Of a stretch of DNA of 64,000 nt, positions 7,850 to 15,559 are shown in pieces (the stretch's first letter is position 1; each line of letters opens with the position of its first letter). A model generated the notes under the pieces. It saw only the letters and a list, made by a program, of their open reading frames with translations. It was not told the origin of the DNA and made no database searches. The DNA comes from an uncultured Bulleidia sp. Its GTDB lineage: Bacteria > Bacillota_I > Bacilli_A > Erysipelotrichales > Erysipelotrichaceae. Where the stretch lies: the NCBI GenBank assembly GCA_947087645.1, contig CAMUDN010000004.1:62001-126000 (forward strand). The letters run 5' to 3'. The translations under genes and the position numbers were made by a program.

Positions 7850-8812
7850 GTGGTAATAAAAAAATGTATGGAAATGCAAGCATATTTAATTGAACGTTTA
7901 CAAGTGGCAATTAATGCCAAAGCTAGTGATATTCATTTTATTAAAGAAACAGAAAAACCGATTCGTTTAGAATTGAGAACTTTTTATGGTATTCAATCTT
8001 TACCGGCTACTAGAGATGATGAACATTTATTTCATTATTTAATGTATTTATCAGATATGGATGTTTCGAAAGCTTATTTACCTCAAAGTGGATCTTTTGA
8101 AATTAAATTAAACAATAAGTATCTTAGTTGTCGTTTTGCAGTTATTCAAAGTCATCATAAACAATCAGGAGTATTACGTATTCTAAATCAGAATTATACT
8201 TTATCTATTGCACAATTAAGTAATGAGGGAATAGTTCAAGAATGGATGCATAAAATGATTAAAAAAAATAGTGGCTTTGTTCTTTTTAGTGGTTTGACAG
8301 GTAGTGGTAAGACGACAACAATGTATTCATTGTTAAGACAAATGGAAAATAAAAAAATTTTTAGTTTAGAAGATCCGATTGAAGTTTATCAGGATAATAT
8401 GGTGCAATTACAGGTTAGTGATCAGCAATTAAGTTATGAAGAAGGTATTAAACAATTATTACGGCATGATCCAGATGTTATTTTGATCGGGGAGATAAGA
8501 GATAGTATAGCTGCTAAAATGGCATTGCGTTGTGCATTAACAGGTCATCTGGTTTTTAGCTCCATACATTCTTCTAAAGCCGAATTAGCAATTAGTAGAA
8601 TGGAAGAATTAGGCGTACCAAGAAAGCGTCTTAAAGATGTTTTGTTAGGTATTTCATGTCAAGAATTACGTGAAATAAATGGTCATAAACAGGCAGTTTA
8701 TGAAGTTATGGATGAAAAGGAGTTGATGTATTATTTTCAATATCAAAAACATTCCGCAAACTTTATTCCTTTGGCTAAAAAACATGCTCAAGAAGAAATC
8801 TATTTCATTTGA
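7850..8812 (+). CDS. comGA: Competence pseudopilus assembly ATPase ComGA
   Basis: About 320 residues of the GspE/PilB secretion ATPase superfamily, which powers assembly of the transformation pseudopilus from the cytoplasmic face of the membrane. Visible motifs are the Walker A GLTGSGKTT near 148-156, the Asp box SLEDPIE, and the Walker B region DPDVILIGEIRD, followed by TGHLVFSSIHS. The GTG at 7850 lacks a clear ribosome-binding site; ATGs at 7868 and 7874 are alternatives. It heads a seven-gene comG operon and overlaps comGB by 29 nt. I saw no ComK-box-like sequence upstream. Confidence 0.93.
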   Translation: MVIKKCMEMQAYLIERLQVAINAKASDIHFIKETEKPIRLELRTFYGIQSLPATRDDEHLFHYLMYLSDMDVSKAYLPQSGSFEIKLNNKYLSCRFAVIQSHHKQSGVLRILNQNYTLSIAQLSNEGIVQEWMHKMIKKNSGFVLFSGLTGSGKTTTMYSLLRQMENKKIFSLEDPIEVYQDNMVQLQVSDQQLSYEEGIKQLLRHDPDVILIGEIRDSIAAKMALRCALTGHLVFSSIHSSKAELAISRMEELGVPRKRLKDVLLGISCQELREINGHKQAVYEVMDEKELMYYFQYQKHSANFIPLAKKHAQEEIYFI

Positions 8813-9767
8813 TGATTGTCTTTATTTAACAAAATTATTAGCAAGAGATATAGCTTTTGCAGATGCTTTAAGTTTAATTTGTAATAAACAAAATAAAGAA
8901 GCTATAAAGTATCTTGATCAAGGATTAAAACAGGGTGAAGAGTTTGATAATTTATTTAAGGATGTTTGTCCAAAAATGATATGGCGTAATTTAGAGGGAT
9001 TTATTTCTTTTTTACCTTTTGCAAAAGCGTTAGAATTAGCTATTAATTTTGTTCAAATTGAGAAACAAAAAAGAAAAAATTTAGAACGTACATTAATGTA
9101 CCCGTTTTGTCTTGTTTTTTTAGTATTAATTGGTAGTTTTGGATTTTCTTATTTTATTTTACCGATGATGACTAAAGTGATTGAATCATTTACAGTTGAA
9201 AATGATATTTTGTATCAATATGATCAAAAACTTCATTTATTTTGGTTTTTTATGCTGACTATTTTTATTTTATTAATTTTTTTATATTTTTTATTTAAAT
9301 GTAAAAAATGGCAAGTTATTTTTTATCGTATTTGTACTAAAATTTTCCCACATTCATATTATGTACAAAAAGGATCATTGGAGTTTATCCAATATTACAT
9401 TGAATGTTTACGTCTACATCAGTCAAGCAGGGAGAGTTTTCAAATTTTATCTAAATTAAAAGAACAATGTCTTGTACAATATATTGCTAATGAATTCGAT
9501 CGTTTATTAAAAATGGGTATTTCTTTTAAAGTAATTCACAATCATCGTATTGTTGAACCACATTTACAACGTTTTTTTAAAATATCTTATTATTTTAAAG
9601 ATACAGTTGTTTTATTAGAGCGTTATATAGAGATTGCACAAGAGAAACAAAATAAGTGTTTAAAAAAGTTTTCTTTTTTATTACAAATAAGTGCTTATTT
9701 TCAGATTGTTTATTTATTAATTTTAATGTATCAAGTGATTTTATTTCCAATGCAATTTATGCAGTGA
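8784..9767 (+). CDS. comGB: Competence pseudopilus inner-membrane platform protein ComGB
   Basis: 327 residues with the GspF/PilC layout: a cytosolic helical domain, a hydrophobic segment near 110-130, another at about 155-175, a second repeat, and a C-terminal membrane segment near 300-325. GspF proteins anchor the ATPase to the growing pseudopilus. The position directly after comGA, with overlapping frames, supports the call. Sequence divergence from model ComGB proteins is high, as is usual for this family. Confidence 0.85.
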   Translation: MLKKKSISFDDCLYLTKLLARDIAFADALSLICNKQNKEAIKYLDQGLKQGEEFDNLFKDVCPKMIWRNLEGFISFLPFAKALELAINFVQIEKQKRKNLERTLMYPFCLVFLVLIGSFGFSYFILPMMTKVIESFTVENDILYQYDQKLHLFWFFMLTIFILLIFLYFLFKCKKWQVIFYRICTKIFPHSYYVQKGSLEFIQYYIECLRLHQSSRESFQILSKLKEQCLVQYIANEFDRLLKMGISFKVIHNHRIVEPHLQRFFKISYYFKDTVVLLERYIEIAQEKQNKCLKKFSFLLQISAYFQIVYLLILMYQVILFPMQFMQ

Positions 9768-9787
9768 ATAGAAAGGAGATTAGATAT

Positions 9788-10090
9788 ATGCATAATAAAT
9801 TACGAGGATTCACTTTATTAGAAATGGTAATTGTAATTTTAATTATTTCTATTTTATTTCTTTTAGTTGTTCCTAATATTCAAAAAACATTGACAATTGT
9901 TAATAATAAAGGCTGTAAAGCACTAGAAAAAATAGTTGATTCAGCAATTTTGCAATATAAGATAGAACATGATCGTTGGCCTAGTTCAACTGCTGATTTA
10001 GTTAATGACGGGCTTTTATCAAAAGCACAATTAACTTGTGATGGTTCTAAACAGGTACGAATTGTAAATGGACAAGCTAAAATACAATAA
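9788..10090 (+). CDS. comGC: Major pseudopilin ComGC
   Basis: 100 residues. The type IV prepilin motif G/FTLLEMV begins at residue 7-8, with the conserved Glu at mature position 5, followed by a hydrophobic helix VIVILIISILFLLVV. A prepilin peptidase (not in this window) would cut after the Gly. The start at 9788 is fixed by AAAGGAGAT seven bases upstream; an open frame extending back to 9656 into comGB is not the real start. ComGC is the main subunit of the transformation pilus. Its ATG lies 20 nt after the comGB stop. Confidence 0.93.
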   Translation: MHNKLRGFTLLEMVIVILIISILFLLVVPNIQKTLTIVNNKGCKALEKIVDSAILQYKIEHDRWPSSTADLVNDGLLSKAQLTCDGSKQVRIVNGQAKIQ

Positions 10091-10373
10091 AGCATTTAGC
10101 CTTGTCGAAATGTTGGTTATTTTATTATTTCTTTCTTTACTACTATCATTAATACCAAAACCTAAAGCACATATTATTTTTTCTAAAGAAAATTGGTCAC
10201 TTAATTATTTATATTATCAATCATTGGCGATGGCAGAAAAGCATGATAAACATTATGAAAATATTTCTTTTTATAATAATGGATATGTTTATCAAGGAAT
10301 GACAAAGAAGATAAATGGCAGCTTACAAAAGGTGGTGATTCGTATTGCACAAGGACGTTTACGTTGGGAATAA
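10068..10373 (+). CDS. comGD: Minor pseudopilin ComGD
   Basis: 101 residues starting MDKLKYNKAFSLVEML. The prepilin cleavage site is A/FSLVE, with Glu at mature position 5, followed by a hydrophobic helix. It overlaps comGC by 23 nt, indicating translational coupling. The body is short and divergent, as minor pseudopilins are. The name follows its fourth position in the operon. Confidence 0.8.
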   Translation: MDKLKYNKAFSLVEMLVILLFLSLLLSLIPKPKAHIIFSKENWSLNYLYYQSLAMAEKHDKHYENISFYNNGYVYQGMTKKINGSLQKVVIRIAQGRLRWE

Positions 10374-10533
10374 AAAAGGCTTTTTATTGTTGGAAGCATT
10401 AATTAGTTTAAGTATTTTTTTAATTATGATAAGTCTTTCTTATCAATTAATTTTTTTACGAAGTAGAGAAAATTTGTTAATTGATTATCAGCAAAAAATA
10501 GAAAGTAGCATGGAAGGTTTGGCAAGAGAATGA
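10345..10533 (+). CDS. comGE: Minor pseudopilin ComGE-like (TTG start)
   Basis: A small 62-residue protein from a TTG at 10345, with AAAGGTGGTG as ribosome-binding site. Its prepilin motif is KKG/FLLLEALISLSIFLI, with Glu at mature position 5. It overlaps comGD and comGF on both sides. The pilin body after the helix is only about 35 residues. Named by position in the operon; sequence similarity alone would not decide it. Confidence 0.7.
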   Translation: MHKDVYVGNKKGFLLLEALISLSIFLIMISLSYQLIFLRSRENLLIDYQQKIESSMEGLARE

Positions 10534-10916
10534 AAACACGGCAAGGAAGTCTTCTTATTGATTGTCTTATTACATTACTTGTTTTAGTATCGTTATTAAG
10601 TTTAATTAATGATTTTTTACGTGTGCAAAGATCAAAACTAATCTTCGATAAATTACAAGATGAGGTTTCTTTAAGCCAATTACGGCGTTCACTGTTATTA
10701 GCAAAAGATTTTTGTTTATCTGAAAATAATTTACAATTTAGAATTAATGATGAAGTTAAAGAATTAGAACTTGTCAATCATAAACTTATTTTAAGACCAG
10801 GTGTTCAAATTTTTTTAGAAAATATTGATCAGATATCATTTGTAAACGAAGAAAATAAATGGTATTTACTTTATTGGCAAAATGATCACTCAAGGAAGGT
10901 GTGTATTTATGCCTAA
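10530..10916 (+). CDS. comGF: ComGF-like minor pseudopilin
   Basis: 128 residues. The N-terminus MKTRQG/SLLIDCLITLLVL is prepilin-like but has Asp instead of Glu at mature position 5. The rest resembles the ComGF body, with QISFVNEENKWYLLYW near the end. The ATG overlaps the comGE stop by 4 nt and the gene overlaps comGG by 8 nt. ComGF is needed for transformation pilus assembly in other Firmicutes. Confidence 0.72.
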   Translation: MKTRQGSLLIDCLITLLVLVSLLSLINDFLRVQRSKLIFDKLQDEVSLSQLRRSLLLAKDFCLSENNLQFRINDEVKELELVNHKLILRPGVQIFLENIDQISFVNEENKWYLLYWQNDHSRKVCIYA

Positions 10917-11214
10917 GAAAAAAGCATTTATATCACTTTATTTTTTAGCTGTTTTTTTATGCTATGAAACCTATTTAAATCAGCAATTGGAAAATAGATC
11001 ATTAGTCATTAAAATTATTGCTAATTTAAAACAAGATCATCTTTTCTATTTAGCTGAAAGACGAATATTATTAAATGTTGAAAAAGAGCTAAAAAATGGC
11101 AAATATGACACTGAATTTATTGATTGTGTTATTACTAATCCGAAAGAAAAAGTGATGCGTATTTTTTTAAACTTAGAGAAGCAAGAAATTGTTTCTTATA
11201 AGATATTGTCATAA
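10909..11214 (+). CDS. comGG: ComGG-like minor pseudopilin, last gene of the comG operon
   Basis: 101 residues from the ATG at 10909, chosen because AAGGAAGG lies about 9 nt upstream. The N-terminus is basic then hydrophobic (KKKAF/ISLYFLAVFLCY) without a Glu at mature position 5; the known B. subtilis ComGG also lacks it. The remainder is a helical, charged body. The assignment rests mainly on position as the seventh gene of the comG set. Confidence 0.6.
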   Translation: MPKKKAFISLYFLAVFLCYETYLNQQLENRSLVIKIIANLKQDHLFYLAERRILLNVEKELKNGKYDTEFIDCVITNPKEKVMRIFLNLEKQEIVSYKILS

Positions 11215-11222
11215 AATAAAAT

Positions 11223-11251
11223 TTGCTAGTTAGGAATTAATTAGTTAAAAT
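11223..11251 (+). promoter_or_regulatory. Putative promoter of efp
   Basis: TTGCTA (11223-11228), 17-bp spacer, TAAAAT (11246-11251), then GGAAGGA before the efp ATG. No terminator hairpin is apparent between comGG and this promoter. Confidence 0.5.
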
Positions 11252-11275
11252 AATTTTGTTTAAGGAAGGAAAATT

Positions 11276-11833
11276 ATGATTATTGTTAATGATTTAAAGC
11301 CAGGTAATTCTATTTTATATGATCATAACATTTATACTGTTTTAAATGTTGATCATAATAAAACAGCTATGCGACAAATGATAGTTAAAGTAAAAGTTAA
11401 AAATTTAAGAACGGGAGTGATTAATGAAATTTCATTCACGGGTGGTGATAAGGTTGAACAAGCAGAAATAGATAAAAAAGAAATGCAGTACCTATATAAT
11501 GATGGTAGTAATTTTGTTTTTATGGATAATGCAACTTATGAGCAGCTAGAATTGCCTCATGAAAGATTGAAGTGGGAAATGCAATTTATGAAAGAAAATG
11601 ATAATGTACTGATCAGTACTTATGGTTCAGAAGTCTTAGGAGTTGCTTTACCAGATAAAGTGACTTTACAGGTTGTTGAATGTGAACAAGCAGTGAAAGG
11701 TGATACAGCTACTTCAGCAACTAAAAATGCAGTGGTTGAAACGGGTTTGAAAATAAAAGTACCATTGTTTATTCAAAGTGGAGAAATGGTTGTAGTTAGT
11801 ACGAGTGATGGAAAATATTCCGGTCGGGCATAA
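11276..11833 (+). CDS. efp: Elongation factor P
   Basis: 185 residues covering the three domains of EF-P, which binds between the P and E sites and relieves ribosome stalling at polyproline. It opens MIIVNDLKPGNSI and ends KVPLFIQSGEMVVVSTSDGKYSGRA in segments typical of the family. The loop that reaches the peptidyl-transfer centre is unusual: from memory B. subtilis has HVKPGKGAAF at 27-36 with Lys32 modified, while this protein reads HNKTAMRQMI at 27-36, placing Met at 32 and Arg at 33. A modifiable Lys at the tip is therefore missing. Otherwise it is a normal full-length EF-P with its own promoter. Confidence 0.95.
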   Translation: MIIVNDLKPGNSILYDHNIYTVLNVDHNKTAMRQMIVKVKVKNLRTGVINEISFTGGDKVEQAEIDKKEMQYLYNDGSNFVFMDNATYEQLELPHERLKWEMQFMKENDNVLISTYGSEVLGVALPDKVTLQVVECEQAVKGDTATSATKNAVVETGLKIKVPLFIQSGEMVVVSTSDGKYSGRA

Positions 11834-11842
11834 GATTAATAA

Positions 11843-11888
11843 ACATTAAATTATTATTTAATATAACTTGTAATTTAATGTGCTTTTT
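11843..11888 (+). terminator. Possible AT-rich terminator after efp
   Basis: An 11-bp perfect inverted repeat (11843-11853 with 11871-11881) with a 17-nt loop, followed after two bases by TTTTT. All arm pairs but one are A-T, so its strength is doubtful. It overlaps the -35 of the next promoter. Confidence 0.4.
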
Positions 11889-11895
11889 GTATAAT
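11868..11895 (+). promoter_or_regulatory. Promoter of the FMN riboswitch-ribU transcript
   Basis: TTGTAA (11868-11873), 16-bp spacer, TATAAT (11890-11895). Predicted transcription start near 11902, just before the riboswitch. Confidence 0.6.
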
Positions 11896-11904
11896 AAAAT
11901 TGTA

Positions 11905-12007
11905 ACTCAGGGCAGGGTGAAATTCCCTACCGGCGGTATACCCCGCGAGCCAATTGGCATGATTCGGTGTAAGTCCGAAGGCGACAGTAAAGTCTGGATG
12001 AAAGAGT
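11905..12007 (+). ncRNA. FMN riboswitch (RFN element)
   Basis: Hallmark conserved blocks of the RFN element are present in order: AGGGTGAAATTCCCTACCGG, CGCGAGCC, GATTCGGTGTAAGTCCGAAG, and GGCGACAGT with GTCTGGATG. The closing P1 stem pairs ACTC (11905-11908) with GAGT (12004-12007). The element binds FMN and represses riboflavin genes; here it precedes ribU, consistent with riboflavin uptake control. Confidence 0.97.
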
Positions 12008-12023
12008 CTTTTTATTTTTTCCT

Positions 12024-12051
12024 GAGGTTACTAGACCTCTTTTTTAAGAGG
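12024..12051 (+). promoter_or_regulatory. Expression platform of the FMN riboswitch: two overlapping hairpins
   Basis: GAGGT (12024-12028) pairs with ACCTC (12035-12039) followed by a T-run, forming a small terminator. The same CCTCTT (12036-12041) can instead pair with AAGAGG (12046-12051), directly before the ribU ribosome-binding site AAGGAG at 12053-12058. The two folds exclude each other. Which one FMN favours cannot be read from sequence. Confidence 0.6.
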
Positions 12052-12063
12052 AAAGGAGAAACC

Positions 12064-12681
12064 ATGTCAGAAAAAGTTAATTCGCATCATTATTTGTCTA
12101 TTCGTCGTATCGCAGTTATTGCGGTACTAGGAGCTTTATCATTTATACTTATGTATGTTGATTTTCCTTTGCCATTTATAGCTCCGCCATTTTATAAGTT
12201 TGATTTAAGTGAGGTGGCAGTATTAATTGGTGGTTTTAGTTTGGGACCATTAGCAGCTATTTGGATTGAAGTATTAAAAATTATTTTATATGTGATATTT
12301 AAACCAACAGTTACTGCTTTTGTTGGTGAAAGTGCCAATTTATTGATCGGTTTAGCATTTGTTTTACCAGCAGCGCTTATATATAAACAAAGTAAATCAA
12401 AAAAAAGTGCAATATGTGGTCTTATATGTGGAACACTAACAATGTCAATAGTCGGTGTTTTAGCAAATTATTTCATTTTACTACCAGCTTATGCTTATTT
12501 CTTTAAGATGAATATGGCTACTATTGTTAAAGCTGGTCATGCTATTTTACCATTTATTAATAATGTTATTGAGTTTGTAATATTTTCTGTTTTACCTTTT
12601 AATATTATTAAAGGCTTAGTTGTTTCAGTTTGTACATTGTTACTTTATAAATCAATTAGTCCTCTTTTGAAACGTAATTAG
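12064..12681 (+). CDS. ribU: Riboflavin transporter RibU (ECF S component)
   Basis: 205 residues from the ATG at 12064, with AAGGAG five bases upstream; a longer open frame reading into the riboswitch is not real. About six membrane segments. The segment FPLPFIAPPFYKFDLSEVAVL near 39-59 and the later ANYFILLPAY are typical of RibU-type S components, which bind riboflavin and join the shared EcfAA'T energising module (not in this window). The upstream FMN riboswitch supports the substrate strongly. Confidence 0.95.
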   Translation: MSEKVNSHHYLSIRRIAVIAVLGALSFILMYVDFPLPFIAPPFYKFDLSEVAVLIGGFSLGPLAAIWIEVLKIILYVIFKPTVTAFVGESANLLIGLAFVLPAALIYKQSKSKKSAICGLICGTLTMSIVGVLANYFILLPAYAYFFKMNMATIVKAGHAILPFINNVIEFVIFSVLPFNIIKGLVVSVCTLLLYKSISPLLKRN

Positions 12682-12698
12682 AGCCGAAAGGCTCTTTT
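12680..12698 (+). terminator. Terminator of ribU
   Basis: AGAGCC, GAAA tetraloop, GGCTCT, then TTTT. The stop codon TAG at 12679-12681 overlaps the left arm. Confidence 0.85.
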
Positions 12699-12703
12699 CT
12701 TTA

Positions 12704-12712
12704 TGCTATAAT
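12704..12712 (+). promoter_or_regulatory. Extended -10 promoter for the cmk-der-gpsA operon
   Basis: TGC-TATAAT at 12704-12712, without a good -35, followed by GGAGAG and the ATG at 12735. Confidence 0.6.
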
Positions 12713-12734
12713 TATAAAGAATGGAGAGTTAATT

Positions 12735-13589
12735 ATGACAGAGTTTTCGCGGACAAAGAAATATAAAGATTTACGTTCTAACCTACAAGGTCAACAAAAT
12801 ATTGCGGAAAATACTATTCAAAGTGAAGAATTATCACGATTAGCAAGACGTTTAAATAAAATTGATAAAAATAACTTTAAAGAGCCGGAAAAAGAAAGAG
12901 AATATGATGACTGTAAAAAAGCTCAACATGCACGATTAACATCTGCTGTAGAGCGTCAGCCAAGTTTAATAAAAAATGCGGATTTATCACCCTTAGAATC
13001 ATTAGTCAAAAATGATAAATCACCTCTTGATAATGAATATATAAGTCAATATCTAAAAGAAGCTAAACGCTATAATGTTGAACATGGTAATGCACATAGT
13101 GAAGAAACATCGCTAGATATTTTAGCTTCCTTACAAAAAGGTGTTCAGTCTTCAGGTATGCGCCCTTTTCCTAAAAATAGTAGTAATGTATCATTAAAAA
13201 ACGCTGATTTAATGTCTTTATCAAAACAAGAAAAGGCAGAAAATGATGAAAGTCAGTATTTATCAAAAGATGATATCATGAAAGAAGTGCAAAATATTAT
13301 GACTAACAATAAGTCAAGTAAGCCGGCAATTAATGATTCTCAATATTCGATGGAAATTCCACAAATGGATATTACTAAAGATAATAATCAATCAATGCGT
13401 CAACAGTTGCTTAATGAAACAACTTCAATGCGTGCTCAATTAGAAAATTATAGTGATGATGTTGCTTCGCTAAATACTAAGGTAAGAAGGACCAATCGTA
13501 TTTTAAATGTTATTTTAGTTATTTTAGTTATTGCTTTATTGGTTATTTTAGCATTTATTTTGCATACATTTTTAAGGGGAAGTATGTAA
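12735..13589 (+). CDS. Tail-anchored hypothetical protein
   Basis: 284 residues; I do not recognise the family. Residues 1-240 are polar and rich in Lys, Glu, Ser and Asn, with little hydrophobic core, suggesting a largely disordered or helical cytosolic region. A heptad-like stretch near 222-253 (MRQQLLNE, MRAQLENY) may form a coiled coil. A single membrane segment spans about 256-278 (VILVILVIALLVILAFIL), leaving a six-residue tail ending in RGSM. The topology would be a cytosolic body with a C-terminal membrane anchor. It is the first gene of an operon with cmk, der and gpsA, sharing a TAATG overlap with cmk. A scaffold or division role is possible, but nothing in the sequence proves it. 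Confidence 0.75.
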   Translation: MTEFSRTKKYKDLRSNLQGQQNIAENTIQSEELSRLARRLNKIDKNNFKEPEKEREYDDCKKAQHARLTSAVERQPSLIKNADLSPLESLVKNDKSPLDNEYISQYLKEAKRYNVEHGNAHSEETSLDILASLQKGVQSSGMRPFPKNSSNVSLKNADLMSLSKQEKAENDESQYLSKDDIMKEVQNIMTNNKSSKPAINDSQYSMEIPQMDITKDNNQSMRQQLLNETTSMRAQLENYSDDVASLNTKVRRTNRILNVILVILVIALLVILAFILHTFLRGSM

Positions 13590-14233
13590 TGAAACGTTTT
13601 AATATTGCAATTGATGGGCCAAGTGGAGCCGGTAAAAGTACAATTAGTAAATTATTAGCTAAGAAATTAAATATGATTCATTTAGATACGGGAGCGATGT
13701 ATCGTTGCTTGGCGTTGAAAGCTCTTCAATTAGGATTAAATGCTGAAAATGAAGAAATGTTATGTAATTGCTTAGCCCATTTGACAATTACTTTACAAGA
13801 TGAAAAAGTAATGATGGATGGTAAAGATGTTAGTAATGAAATTAGGATGAAGAATGTTTCTGATATGGCATCCCTAGTTTCTCGTTGGCCTAAAGTAAGA
13901 CAAGAAATGGTAGCTCGACAAAAGCAGATCTGTCATAAAAAAGGTTTTATTCTTGATGGTCGAGATATTGGCACAGTTGTTTTACCAGATGCGAAATTAA
14001 AAATATTTTTAGTAGCAAGTATTGAAGCAAGGTCTTTACGACGTTATGAGCAAGATCGTTTGAAGGATCCCGATTTATCTTTGGATGAAGTAAAAAAAGC
14101 AATGTTAAAGAGGGATAGACAGGATGAAACAAGAGCTGCTTCACCACTTCGTCAAGCAGATGATGCTATTCGTATTGATTGCTCAAATCTTACTATTGAT
14201 GAAGTCGTTGCAACTATTTGTGCCCATTTATAA
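13589..14233 (+). CDS. cmk: Cytidylate kinase
   Basis: 214 residues. Phosphorylates CMP and dCMP to the diphosphates in pyrimidine salvage. The P-loop GPSGAGKST lies near residues 10-18, followed by HLDTGAMYR and DGRDIGTVVLPDA, all family signatures. The ATG overlaps the previous stop (TAATG). cmk followed by der is a common order in Firmicutes. Confidence 0.97.
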   Translation: MKRFNIAIDGPSGAGKSTISKLLAKKLNMIHLDTGAMYRCLALKALQLGLNAENEEMLCNCLAHLTITLQDEKVMMDGKDVSNEIRMKNVSDMASLVSRWPKVRQEMVARQKQICHKKGFILDGRDIGTVVLPDAKLKIFLVASIEARSLRRYEQDRLKDPDLSLDEVKKAMLKRDRQDETRAASPLRQADDAIRIDCSNLTIDEVVATICAHL

Positions 14234-14245
14234 AAAGGGGGATTT

Positions 14246-15559
14246 ATGAAAGAAATGATATTAGCGATTGTGGGACGGCCTAATGTTGGTAAGTCGACAA
14301 TTTTTAATCGTTTAGTTGGTCAGCGTAGTTCAATAGTTGAAGATTATCCTGGTGTGACAAGAGATCGCTTATACGGACAAGCAACTTGGGCTGGTCAATC
14401 TTTTCGTGTTATTGATACAGGTGGTATCCAATTAGCTGATCAACCTTTTCAAACTGAAATTAGAGCACAGGTTGATATTGCTTTAATGGAAGCAGATATT
14501 ATTTTAATGGTATGTGATGGTCAATCAGGACTAAATGATGATGATCGCTTTATAGCTGGTCTTTTACAAAAACAAAATAAGCCTATTTTACTTTTAGTTA
14601 ATCATATTGATGATCAATTAAAAATGATAAATATTTATGAATTTTATGCTTTAGGATTAGGTGATCCATATGCAATATCAGCCATTCATGGTATTGGCCT
14701 TGGTGATGTTTTAGATGCTTGCTTCAAATTGATGCCAATAAGAAAAGATATCAAGCAAGAAGAAGGTATTAGAATTGCTGTTATTGGTGAACCTAATGTT
14801 GGTAAATCATCTTTAGTTAATGCTATTTTGAATGAAGAAAGAGCAATTGTTTCCGATATACAGGGAACAACACGGGATGCATCAGATACACCTTTTATAC
14901 ATGATGGTAAGCCATATATTATTGTTGATACAGCTGGTATTCGTAAACGTGGTAAAATTTATGAGAATATTGAAAAATATTCAGTTCTAAGAGCAATGCG
15001 TGCCATTGAAAATTGCGATGTTGTATTATTTGTTTTAGATGCGATTGCTGGTATTCGTGAACAAGATAAACATGTTGCTGGATATGCTTATGAAATGCAT
15101 AAACCATTAATTGTTATTGTTAATAAATGGGACGGTATTTTAAAAGATGATAAAACAATGAATGAATTTACGAAAAAATTTCGAGAACAATTTTTATATT
15201 TAAATTTTGCTCCTATTCTGTTTGTTTCTGCTAAAACACAACAAAGAATAAATCATATCGTACCACTTGTTGATGAAGTTTTTGCTCATACAAATTATCG
15301 TATTTCAACTAATGTTTTAAATGAAGTTATATCTGATGCCCAATTAACAACACCTGCTCCGACACATAATGGTCGTCGTTTTAAAATATATTATGCAAGT
15401 CAAGTAGGTGTTGCACCACCAACTTTTGTATTATCATGTAATGATCCTAAATTATTACATTTTAGTTATGAACGTTTTATTGAAAATACATTACGATCAG
15501 CATTTTCTTTAGAGGGAACACCGATCAGAATAATTGCCAGAAAGAAGGTTTCAGAATGA
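14246..15559 (+). CDS. der: Ribosome assembly GTPase Der (EngA)
   Basis: 437 residues with two tandem GTPase domains, the hallmark of Der. The first P-loop is GRPNVGKST near 10-18 and the second GEPNVGKSS near 182-190. Each domain has its DxxG (DTGGIQ, DTAGIR), and NKWD is seen as G4 in the second. A C-terminal KH-like domain follows. Der acts in 50S subunit maturation. The ribosome-binding site is AAAAAGGGGG. Overlaps gpsA by 4 nt. Confidence 0.97.
   Translation: MKEMILAIVGRPNVGKSTIFNRLVGQRSSIVEDYPGVTRDRLYGQATWAGQSFRVIDTGGIQLADQPFQTEIRAQVDIALMEADIILMVCDGQSGLNDDDRFIAGLLQKQNKPILLLVNHIDDQLKMINIYEFYALGLGDPYAISAIHGIGLGDVLDACFKLMPIRKDIKQEEGIRIAVIGEPNVGKSSLVNAILNEERAIVSDIQGTTRDASDTPFIHDGKPYIIVDTAGIRKRGKIYENIEKYSVLRAMRAIENCDVVLFVLDAIAGIREQDKHVAGYAYEMHKPLIVIVNKWDGILKDDKTMNEFTKKFREQFLYLNFAPILFVSAKTQQRINHIVPLVDEVFAHTNYRISTNVLNEVISDAQLTTPAPTHNGRRFKIYYASQVGVAPPTFVLSCNDPKLLHFSYERFIENTLRSAFSLEGTPIRIIARKKVSE

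Noticed and set aside
9656..9787. N-terminal extension of comGC into comGB
   Set aside because: AAAGGAGAT at 9771-9780 and the prepilin leader length fix the start at 9788.
11878..12063. N-terminal extension of ribU through the FMN riboswitch
   Set aside because: The frame happens to be open, but the riboswitch and the AAGGAG before the ATG at 12064 define the true start.
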